In this document: piece by piece, positions 1-4,762 of the stretch | Numbering within the stretch: position 1 is the stretch's first letter | Layout: each line of letters begins with the position of its first letter | Assembly (NCBI GenBank): GCA_964442905.1 | Contig: CAYUBD010000051.1 | Span: 1 to 5,682, forward strand | DNA from: JAFGFG01 sp964442905 | GTDB lineage: Archaea > Aenigmatarchaeota > Aenigmatarchaeia > QMZP01 > JAFGSV01 | DNA length: 5,682 bases | Direction: 5' to 3' | The notes under the pieces: model-generated | The model's input: the letters and a program-made list of their open reading frames with translations, nothing else | The model's database searches: none | Told to the model about the DNA's origin: nothing | Program-made: the position numbers and the translations under genes

Positions 1-30
1 TAATCGGATAATTTTCAAGAGCAGTAAGGC

Positions 31-77
31 TTATAAATCATCCCTTCAATAATTGATTGTAAACTCTCTCCGAGAGG
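31..77 (+). promoter_or_regulatory. TATA-like box and Shine-Dalgarno for the zinc-ribbon gene
   Basis: TTATAAA at 31-37 is a good archaeal TATA-like box. Transcription starting about 25 bases downstream would give a leader of roughly 20-25 bases before the ATG at 82. GAGAGG at 72-77 can act as a Shine-Dalgarno sequence, with a short 4-base spacing. CTCTC (64-68) can pair with GAGAG (72-76) across a 3-base loop, so the ribosome-binding site could be partly masked in the leader. The box and the leader hairpin are seen in the sequence; their use is inferred. Confidence 0.5.
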
Positions 78-81
78 AAAT

Positions 82-246
82 ATGGCATTTGAGAAACTCG
101 AATCAATAAAGTGCAATTGCACGATTTGTGGGTCCAGATTCAGGGTTACGATAGACAGATTGGGTAATGTGAACCCCATTGCCAAATACTGCGCATTTTG
201 CAGGTCGTTGCTCGAAGAAGTCGAGGAAATTGAGTACAAGAAGTGA
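82..246 (+). CDS. small zinc-ribbon protein, 54 aa
   Basis: This is a complete 54-codon reading frame ending in TGA. It contains CNCTICG (C11, C13, C16) and, about 20 residues later, YCAFC (C37, C40). The pairs C13-x2-C16 and C37-x2-C40 form the two knuckles of a zinc ribbon, and a G-S-R-F after the first pair fits that fold. The C-terminus is an acidic helix (LLEEVEEIE) with a lysine end. There is no signal peptide or membrane segment, so it should be cytoplasmic. Its own TATA-like box and Shine-Dalgarno sequence lie upstream. It converges with the IMP dehydrogenase gene, with 5 bases between the stop codons. The family is not recognised. Archaeal proteins of this size and shape often bind nucleic acid or act as protein adaptors, but nothing here identifies the partner. 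The cysteine spacing and promoter argue that the gene is real. Confidence 0.75.
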   Translation: MAFEKLESIKCNCTICGSRFRVTIDRLGNVNPIAKYCAFCRSLLEEVEEIEYKK

Positions 247-251
247 TGACT

Positions 252-1817
252 TCAGTCGCTTATGATGTTTATGCCATGCGGACGCGCGGTTTCCTTAGCT
301 CTCTCTGAAAGCCTTGTTACCACGGCGTTCTTCCCGAAGGTTTCCAATGAATCAAAGCCTGCGTGGTATATGGCTTCCTGAAGCGCCCTTGTGTAATTCT
401 CTACTCCGGGCTTGACCCTGCCGCCGTATGGGATGGTTCCGCTCACTCCCTGGAAAGTCGCGGTGCCGCTGTTCGACAGAGGCGTCGTGTACCTCTTCAT
501 GTCACCCGTGGTTTCAAAAGCCTCCTTGGACGCCTCGCCGTAAATCTTCATGGCCTTTATCTGGTCTTCGCCTATTTCACCCTTCTTTTTCAGCGCACCA
601 GTCACCCTGTCTACCCGGTCGGCCGCGGATTCGTAGAAGCACCCCATCATCTTCCCGAGCATGACCGCCTGTGCGTCGGCCGCGAGCGCTACTACTATGT
701 TGTCCGTTCCGTCCAGCCCCCCGTCGGCTATCAGCGGTATGTATATGCCGCCGTTTGCGCCGCCGGTATCTTCGAAGTACTGGTCCCGCTCATCCACCAG
801 CTCGACCTGCGAATCGAAGGGAGGCATGCCCACGCCAAGGACGCTGTTCGTGCTGCATATCGAGCCGGGGCCCATGCCATGCTTTATGGCATCCGCGCCG
901 GCTTCGACTAGGTACCTGAAGCCGTCCTTCACCGCAATGTTCCCCCCGCATATCGGGACATAATCACCGAATGTTTTCTTGTAGCCATTCAGGAATTTCG
1001 TGTAGTGTCTTATCAGGTCGCGCGGGAACCACTTCTGCGCGTCAGACATGTCTATGAACAGCATGTCAGCTCCAGCCTCAAGGACCTTTTCAACCCTCTT
1101 TTCCCAGCCCTTGTGCGTGTCTATGGCAGCGCCGACCTTGTACCGCTCGTCCTTCTGCAGGAAAACAAGCCTGTCAAACCTTCCATACCCGTCAATCACG
1201 GGCACCCATCTGAGATTCTTTTCCTCAAGGTACTTCTTTATTTTGCTGTCACTCATCCTGCTCCTGCATACGTGTATGCTGCTCTCCCCGCCAGCGTTAT
1301 AAGGCATCATCACATGCGAGATAGGCATGCTCAGGTCCATGCTGTCATGAACCGAGGGCCTGTACCGGAACATGCCCATGAATTCAGCCTTCCTTCCGAC
1401 TACTGGTATGTTGGTGTGCCCGGTTTTCTTGGCCTCGGCTATAGCAATCCCAAGAGGATTGTTGTCACGCACCGTTGTGGGCTCGGTCAGGGATTCTATG
1501 TCGCCGACCTTCACCTTGTTTTTCTTGACGTGCTCTACTATCTCTGCCTCTCTCTCAATCGTCAGTCCTCTGGGCGCCACGCCCATCCCTCCGGCCTTAC
1601 CGACCTCAAGCCCGAGGTCTTTATCTGTGATGGACCGCATGCCGGCAGATATCAAAGGCTTCTGGAGCCGGACTTTCCTGTCCTTGTCTATGTAAGTAGA
1701 AATGTCCACATCCTCGGGAGTGAACGGTGTCTCAGAAGCAGGAATGCCAGGACGTACCAGGAAGTCGCCCCATGTCGTTCCTATGTAGTCTCCGCGTATT
1801 CTGTCCTTTATTCCCAT
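252..1817 (-). CDS. guaB: inosine-5'-monophosphate dehydrogenase (CBS-containing, T. foetus-like type)
   Basis: It oxidises IMP to XMP with NAD+, the committed step of GTP synthesis, in the cytoplasm. From the start at 1817 the protein has 521 residues. A TIM barrel (from about residue 10, with LISAGM near 55) is interrupted by a CBS-type pair (about 105-225), then resumes. Visible active-site features are Asp256 (in FIDMSD), GGN near 292, the loop GPGSIC with catalytic Cys321 and Thr323, DGG (365-367), and the mobile-flap Arg442-Tyr443. The CBS insert and Arg-Tyr pair favour IMP dehydrogenase over GMP reductase. Segments such as ERxxYFEDTG, GIYIP and the flap resemble the Tritrichomonas foetus enzyme more than human IMPDH2. 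An ATG at 1865 would add 16 residues, but the TATA-like box lies inside that extension and the extension has no family similarity, so I prefer 1817. The gene is divergent from the exported-protein gene. Confidence 0.93.
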   Translation of the reverse strand: MGIKDRIRGDYIGTTWGDFLVRPGIPASETPFTPEDVDISTYIDKDRKVRLQKPLISAGMRSITDKDLGLEVGKAGGMGVAPRGLTIEREAEIVEHVKKNKVKVGDIESLTEPTTVRDNNPLGIAIAEAKKTGHTNIPVVGRKAEFMGMFRYRPSVHDSMDLSMPISHVMMPYNAGGESSIHVCRSRMSDSKIKKYLEEKNLRWVPVIDGYGRFDRLVFLQKDERYKVGAAIDTHKGWEKRVEKVLEAGADMLFIDMSDAQKWFPRDLIRHYTKFLNGYKKTFGDYVPICGGNIAVKDGFRYLVEAGADAIKHGMGPGSICSTNSVLGVGMPPFDSQVELVDERDQYFEDTGGANGGIYIPLIADGGLDGTDNIVVALAADAQAVMLGKMMGCFYESAADRVDRVTGALKKKGEIGEDQIKAMKIYGEASKEAFETTGDMKRYTTPLSNSGTATFQGVSGTIPYGGRVKPGVENYTRALQEAIYHAGFDSLETFGKNAVVTRLSERAKETARPHGINIISD

Positions 1818-1836
1818 ATCATTATTGCACCGAAAA

Positions 1837-1846
1837 GTTTTAATAG
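1837..1846 (-). promoter_or_regulatory. TATA-like box for guaB (leaderless)
   Basis: Read on the minus strand this is CTATTAAAAC, centred about 24-25 bases before the ATG at 1817. That is the spacing expected for a leaderless archaeal transcript. No Shine-Dalgarno sequence is present before that ATG. The box supports the shorter start for IMP dehydrogenase. Confidence 0.6.
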
Positions 1847-1868
1847 GTTTTCCGTCCCACCGCATCCC

Positions 1869-1878
1869 CTTAAAAAAG
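1869..1878 (+). promoter_or_regulatory. TATA-like box for the exported-protein gene (leaderless)
   Basis: CTTAAAAAAG is centred about 26 bases before the ATG at 1899, and there is no Shine-Dalgarno sequence in between. Together with the box at 1837-1846 it makes a compact divergent promoter of 81 bp between the two start codons. Confidence 0.5.
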
Positions 1879-1898
1879 TTGCTGCCATTATGTTGTGA

Positions 1899-2678
1899 AT
1901 GAGAAAGCTTGTGGCAGGCGTCCTGCTAGTGGGCTCGCTGATATTCGGCTCGCCGAGGAAGGCGGAGGCCCAGGCCGGGGCGCCTTACGTCTCTCCCTCA
2001 CATTATTTCGAGAGGGAGCTCAATTACGGGCACAAGCAGCATCCGTACTACACGGCAGTGACGCCCGGCTTCGACGGCGGGATGAATTGGCCGGTCATGG
2101 AAGTCACGCTTCTCATGGACGAATATCTCGACCTCGGCCTCCCCAGGCCTTATTCTTACGTTTCCGCGAAGTACGCCATGGATAAGGCTCCCATCTGCGG
2201 AGAAATGGACGTGTATTTCGGCGATTACCTGGACGACATGGTGCCTTTCTGGGGCCTTGGCGTGCATTCGCACACGAAATCCGGAAATTTCCACTGGCAG
2301 GCCCTTGCAGAAGGCAGGCTACACCAGCTCAAGGGCGTCAAGGCATACACCACCACGATACTGAAGAGGGCCGCCGGGGGTCAGTACTTCATGGATGTCC
2401 ATCCCGGGGTCGGACGGATGATGGTTGCCGACAGCGGAAAGCCGACGCTCACGAGGGACATGACCTGGGACCTGTACGCCAATGCCGGCTTCACGGGGAA
2501 GAAGGGCAACACGTTCGCGCTTTCCGTTGACTTCGATGAGGGAAAATTCAGGAACGCGTCTGCCGGATGGGGGAAGCGCGGCATTGACGTCCGGTTGGGA
2601 ATCGACAGCAAGAGGCATGTCATTCCCTCATTCAACTACAGGAACGTCATACTGAAATCCGGCAAGAAGAGAAGGTAG
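1899..2678 (+). CDS. exported protein of unknown family with Sec signal peptide, 259 aa
   Basis: I do not recognise the family. The N-terminus is a clear Sec signal peptide: MRK, a hydrophobic core (about residues 4-17), then a polar stretch ending in AEAQA, with likely cleavage after Ala26. There is no lipobox cysteine and no later membrane helix, so the mature protein (about 233 residues) should be secreted or surface-associated. It is rich in aromatic residues, glycine and histidine, and has only one cysteine (Cys100). The C-terminal third (about 188-252) alternates polar and hydrophobic residues with glycine turns, as in a beta-sheet or barrel-like protein. It ends in a basic tail, GKKRR. 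The gene is visibly GC-richer in third positions than the membrane-protein and TBP-like genes to the right. It is transcribed divergently from guaB and followed by rpo10, which has its own promoter. Confidence 0.8.
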   Translation: MRKLVAGVLLVGSLIFGSPRKAEAQAGAPYVSPSHYFERELNYGHKQHPYYTAVTPGFDGGMNWPVMEVTLLMDEYLDLGLPRPYSYVSAKYAMDKAPICGEMDVYFGDYLDDMVPFWGLGVHSHTKSGNFHWQALAEGRLHQLKGVKAYTTTILKRAAGGQYFMDVHPGVGRMMVADSGKPTLTRDMTWDLYANAGFTGKKGNTFALSVDFDEGKFRNASAGWGKRGIDVRLGIDSKRHVIPSFNYRNVILKSGKKRR

Positions 2679-2690
2679 CCTTCCCGAAAA

Positions 2691-2732
2691 TATTTAAAGG
2701 CCTGCGCTGATTATATAGAGATTGAAGGTGGG
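2691..2732 (+). promoter_or_regulatory. TATA-like box and strong Shine-Dalgarno for rpo10
   Basis: TATTTAAA at 2691-2698, after an A-rich stretch, predicts a start near 2720 and a leader of about 15 bases. GAAGGTGGG at 2724-2732 is a strong Shine-Dalgarno sequence, about 5 bases from the ATG at 2736. A second AT-rich site, TTATATAG (2711-2718), is placed for a leaderless start, but the Shine-Dalgarno sequence favours the first. Confidence 0.6.
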
Positions 2733-2735
2733 ATT

Positions 2736-2930
2736 ATGATCATACCCGTGAGATGCATAACATGTGGAAAGCCCGTGGGGCAGTACTGGGAAGAGTTCAA
2801 GCAGAGGACAGCCAAAGGCGAGGACACGAAGAAGGTTCTTGACTCAATGGGCATCGACAGATACTGCTGCCGGGCACTGTTTATGACGCACGTGGATCTG
2901 ACCGAGAAGGTCGGTAAGTTCCAGAAGTAG
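2736..2930 (+). CDS. rpoN: DNA-directed RNA polymerase subunit N (Rpo10, RPB10 homolog)
   Basis: Rpo10 is a small zinc-binding subunit of archaeal RNA polymerase that helps hold the Rpo3/Rpo11 assembly platform to the large subunits. The 64 residues carry the family's hallmarks: the start MIIPVRC, the first zinc pair C7-x2-C10 followed by GKPVG, the double cysteine in RYCCR, and HVDL near the end. Length and motif order match the archaeal family throughout. In many archaea this gene sits in a ribosomal-protein operon; here it is alone, with its own promoter and Shine-Dalgarno sequence. A strong hairpin follows 4 bases after the stop codon. The archaeal symbol rpoN (or rpo10) is used; it is unrelated to bacterial sigma-54. 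Confidence 0.97.
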   Translation: MIIPVRCITCGKPVGQYWEEFKQRTAKGEDTKKVLDSMGIDRYCCRALFMTHVDLTEKVGKFQK

Positions 2931-2934
2931 AACC

Positions 2935-2960
2935 CTTTTGAGCATGTATACGCTCAAAAG
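2935..2960 (+). terminator. perfect 9-bp inverted repeat after rpo10
   Basis: CTTTTGAGC (2935-2943) is exactly complementary to GCTCAAAAG (2952-2960), with an 8-base loop. It begins 4 bases after the rpo10 stop. No T-run follows the second arm, so this is not a classical terminator. It may end or process the rpo10 transcript, or protect its 3' end. The loop starts with the ATG of the possible small gene at 2944, so a translational role is an alternative. Confidence 0.4.
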
Positions 2961-3105
2961 CGCTCACCGGAAAGTACGCAGGTCTGCACTGAATTCTCAA
3001 GCGTCCACGGAAAACGATTTCATGGTTTTGGCGTTGCGGGCTTTTGAAGAGTCAGGAATGAGTTCCCTCCTCTCCGCTGATGCGGAAACAGGCGGAAGCC
3101 TCTAA
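2944..3105 (+). CDS. possible small protein, 53 aa, or structured RNA
   Basis: An ATG-to-TAA frame of 53 codons fills most of the gap between rpo10 and the next gene on the right, which is on the minus strand. The product is polar: a basic N-terminus (KSAHRKVRR), a short amphipathic helix (NDFMVLALRAFEESG) and a small, Gly/Ser-rich tail. There is no signal peptide, cysteine motif or recognised family. No Shine-Dalgarno sequence or suitably placed TATA-like box precedes it, so it would have to be read from the rpo10 transcript. Its ATG lies in the loop of the 2935-2960 hairpin. The stretch also holds a run of short stem-loops: 3011-3029, 3055-3066, 3074-3085 and 3090-3101. The last three are each a 4-bp stem with a 4-base loop. 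The region could instead be an RNA gene or non-coding spacer, and I cannot decide from one sequence. Confidence 0.3.
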   Translation: MYTLKSAHRKVRRSALNSQASTENDFMVLALRAFEESGMSSLLSADAETGGSL

Positions 3106-3115
3106 GAGTCTGCAT

Positions 3116-3451
3116 TCAGAATCTCCAGTAAACAGTGAATATCCTTATTATTGCCTGGACTGTGCAACCTATAGATACTATCAGATTAAGGACAAACAGC
3201 ACTGTCAGCGACCAAGCCCATTCTACCCCGAAGAAAGCTATCAGCCATGGTAATATGTTGAACCACGCAAGCCATGCATAGATGATGACTCCTATTACCG
3301 GTATAAAACCAATAAGCAGAAGGATACCGAGTGCGATCTGAGTCACTATGGCTATGAGCACGCCTGCAGGACCATATGTGAGGAAGCAGAACACTATACC
3401 AAGGAGAAGAGCAATAACGTTCGAGTATATGTAAAGCTTTTTCTTAACCAT
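3116..3451 (-). CDS. small multi-spanning membrane protein of unknown function, 111 aa
   Basis: Apart from a short basic N-terminus (MVKKK) and a C-terminal patch with arginines, the whole protein is hydrophobic and should form about four membrane helices: roughly residues 9-26, 28-48, 49-72 and 78-100. Trp, Tyr and Pro (FNILPW, VEWAW) mark the helix ends. There is no catalytic motif, and the family is not recognised; many archaea carry small four-helix proteins of this kind. The ATG at 3475 would add 8 residues, but it lies too close to the AT-rich promoter box, so the ATG at 3451 is preferred. The coding sequence is AT-richer than guaB and the exported-protein gene. It is divergent from the TBP-like gene, with 40 bp between start codons, and converges with the possible small gene, 10 bp away. 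Confidence 0.75.
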   Translation of the reverse strand: MVKKKLYIYSNVIALLLGIVFCFLTYGPAGVLIAIVTQIALGILLLIGFIPVIGVIIYAWLAWFNILPWLIAFFGVEWAWSLTVLFVLNLIVSIGCTVQAIIRIFTVYWRF

Positions 3452-3460
3452 GTTTATTAT

Positions 3461-3488
3461 TATTCTATAGGACACTAAAAAATAAAAG
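3461..3488. promoter_or_regulatory. overlapping divergent promoters
   Basis: For the plus strand, TATTCTATAG (3461-3470) is centred about 26 bases before the ATG at 3492. For the minus strand, the AT-rich box at 3478-3488 (read AGCTTTTATTT) is centred about 30 bases before the ATG at 3451. Neither gene has a Shine-Dalgarno sequence, so both transcripts are probably leaderless or nearly so. With only 40 bp between start codons, polymerases on the two promoters would compete for the same DNA. Confidence 0.45.
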
Positions 3489-3491
3489 CTG

Positions 3492-4052
3492 ATGTTTATG
3501 AGTATTTTACCTGTTCACATAGAAGACGTTACCGTTAGCATGAAGCTGGGCGTGGATGTCCCGCTTGATAGGATGGTATCGGATGAAGAGAATGCCGAAT
3601 ACGAGGCCGAAGATTCCAGTGGTGTTGTCTACAGGATCAAGGAGCCGAGGGCTACAGCTCTCCTATTCTCCTCAGGGAAGATCGTATGCACCGGCACCAA
3701 GAGCATCCGTGAAGCTGAAGACGCCATGCGCATTGTCGTGGAAAAGGTAAGGGAACTGGGCGTTGAATTGCCTTCAGAGCCTGTGATGGAAATAGAGAGG
3801 ATAGTCGCCGCTTTCCGTCTGAAGGACGCTGTAAACCTTGGAGAGCTGGCGCCCAAACTTGAAGGTGCCAGTTATGACACGGAAAAACACCCCGGAATCG
3901 TTTGCAGGACGGAGGAACCTGCGGCCGAATTCCTTATACTTGAAAGGAAGATAATCTGCACATGCGGCAGAAGCATAAAGGAAGTGCAGGCGGCGATGAA
4001 AAACCTGAAGGGAAAACTGGAGAATGCAGGTGCAAAGGTTGAGCTTGTATGA
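3492..4052 (+). CDS. highly divergent TATA-box-binding-protein-like protein, 186 aa
   Basis: Two direct repeats of about 90 residues form the TBP saddle. Repeat 1 (about 11-93) keeps LGVDVPLDR, NAEY, GVVYR, EPRATALLFSSGK and CTGTKS. Repeat 2 (about 100-183) is weaker: RIVAAF, GASY, HPGIVCR, LILERK, ICTCGRS. Length fits archaeal TBP without an acidic tail. Aligned by eye to yeast TBP, the kinking Phe99 is Ser42, Phe116 is kept (Phe59), Phe190 is His133 and Phe207 is Leu150. The central-step Asn69 is Asp12 and Asn159 is Arg103. The minor-groove Thr124 and Thr215 are kept (Thr67, Thr157). The second stirrup loop is one residue shorter. Canonical TBP recruits TFB and RNA polymerase to promoters. 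This version may bind DNA differently, bind only protein partners, or be a regulator. It overlaps nnrE by 4 bases. The fold is certain; promoter recognition is doubtful. Confidence 0.85.
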   Translation: MFMSILPVHIEDVTVSMKLGVDVPLDRMVSDEENAEYEAEDSSGVVYRIKEPRATALLFSSGKIVCTGTKSIREAEDAMRIVVEKVRELGVELPSEPVMEIERIVAAFRLKDAVNLGELAPKLEGASYDTEKHPGIVCRTEEPAAEFLILERKIICTCGRSIKEVQAAMKNLKGKLENAGAKVELV

Positions 4053-4645
4053 TTTCTGTTGCAGAGATGAAGAAAGCTGAGAGACGCGCCGTTAAGGCAG
4101 GCATCAGTGAAGAAAAACTCATGGAGAATGCAGGCGCAAGGGCTGCCAAGATTGTCAATTCCGAACGGGTTTTTGGGGACAAGAGCATGACAGTATTCTG
4201 CGGAACAGGGAATAATGCAGGAGACGGGCTTGTGCTGGCAAGGCATGCGATTAATAATGGGGCTTACGTAATGATTTACTTCGTAAAGGGTACGGATAAA
4301 CTGAAAGCATTAGCTGAAAAACACTACAATGATCTCAGAGAGCTTGATGCCAAGTTCGTGAAATATCCTGAAGATGCTGACATAATCGTGGATGCGATGC
4401 TCGGTACCGGAATAAAAGGCAAAGTCAGTTTGGAGTACAGGCAGGCCATAAAGGCCTTCAACTCCATGAATGGCTTCAAGGTTTCGCTTGACAATCCATC
4501 TGGTATAGATTGTGACACCGGCGAAGTTCTGGGTATCGCCGTGAAGCCTGATATGACCATAACCTTCCATGACATAAAGAAGGGAATGGACGGATCCAAC
4601 TCTGGCCGGATAGTAGTAGCTGACATATGTATACCAAGAATGTGA
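4049..4645 (+). CDS. nnrE: NAD(P)H-hydrate epimerase (YjeF N-terminal domain, stand-alone)
   Basis: It interconverts the R and S forms of hydrated NADH and NADPH (NADHX, NADPHX) so that the dehydratase NnrD can restore the normal cofactor. All YjeF_N landmarks are present in 198 residues: LMENAG (24-29), the phosphate-binding loop GTGNNAGDG (52-60, usually GNNGGDG), DAMLGTG (115-121), and D148-x-PSG followed by DCDTG. Asp148 is the expected catalytic acid. It ends with VADICIP, as the domain normally does. In many bacteria and archaea this domain is fused to NnrD; here it stops after the epimerase domain, so NnrD must be elsewhere or absent. The start ATG overlaps the TGA of the TBP-like gene (ATGA), which indicates one transcript and coupled translation. 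An oligo-T stretch follows the gene. Confidence 0.92.
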   Translation: MISVAEMKKAERRAVKAGISEEKLMENAGARAAKIVNSERVFGDKSMTVFCGTGNNAGDGLVLARHAINNGAYVMIYFVKGTDKLKALAEKHYNDLRELDAKFVKYPEDADIIVDAMLGTGIKGKVSLEYRQAIKAFNSMNGFKVSLDNPSGIDCDTGEVLGIAVKPDMTITFHDIKKGMDGSNSGRIVVADICIPRM

Positions 4646-4685
4646 ATAGCCCTCATGATGACGTTTTAAAGGAAAAACAAACTCG

Positions 4686-4691
4686 TTTTTT
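4686..4691 (+). terminator. oligo-T terminator after the TBP-like/nnrE operon
   Basis: Six T residues lie 40 bases after the nnrE stop and before the next promoter boxes. Archaeal RNA polymerase terminates at such U-runs without needing a hairpin. The surrounding 117-bp gap between nnrE and the glycosyltransferase gene holds no reading frame worth calling. Confidence 0.45.
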
Positions 4692-4700
4692 GCCGCAACG

Positions 4701-4757
4701 TTTAAACATTTCTTTTTAAGCAGGAAAAACAATTAGAATCGATTATTCTCAGAGGTG
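4701..4757 (+). promoter_or_regulatory. TATA-like boxes and Shine-Dalgarno for the glycosyltransferase gene
   Basis: TTTAAACA (4701-4708) and TTTTTAAG (4713-4720) are both possible TATA-like boxes. The second predicts a start near 4743 and a leader of about 20 bases. GAGGTG at 4752-4757, within AGAGGTGGGG, is a near-perfect Shine-Dalgarno sequence 5 bases before the ATG at 4763. Confidence 0.55.
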
Positions 4758-4762
4758 GGGCA

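Noticed and set aside
2..52. Possible tail of an upstream gene in frame 2
   Set aside because: The 16 codons before TAA are too few to judge, and the TATA-like box for the zinc-ribbon gene overlaps them.
15..239. 74-codon open frame on the minus strand
   Set aside because: It is opposite the zinc-ribbon gene, whose cysteine motifs and promoter support the plus strand.
363..911. 182-codon open frame on the plus strand
   Set aside because: It is also antisense to the conserved IMP dehydrogenase catalytic domain and has no independent support.
1005..1898. 297-codon open frame on the plus strand
   Set aside because: It lies opposite IMP dehydrogenase, has no promoter or Shine-Dalgarno sequence, and its composition is that of a reverse-strand shadow of a GC-rich gene.
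1998..2635. Several minus-strand frames of 84-99 codons
   Set aside because: They lie opposite the exported-protein gene, which has a clear signal peptide and promoter.
2961..3115. Possible tRNA, 5S, SRP or RNase P RNA in the gap after rpo10
   Set aside because: No T-loop, acceptor stem or conserved core of any of these was found on either strand.
4653..4659. ATGATGA resembling a C box of a C/D guide RNA
   Set aside because: No CTGA D box lies at a suitable distance and no K-turn pairing is visible.
4310..4732. 140-codon frame on the minus strand
   Set aside because: It is antisense to conserved NnrE motifs and has no start signals.
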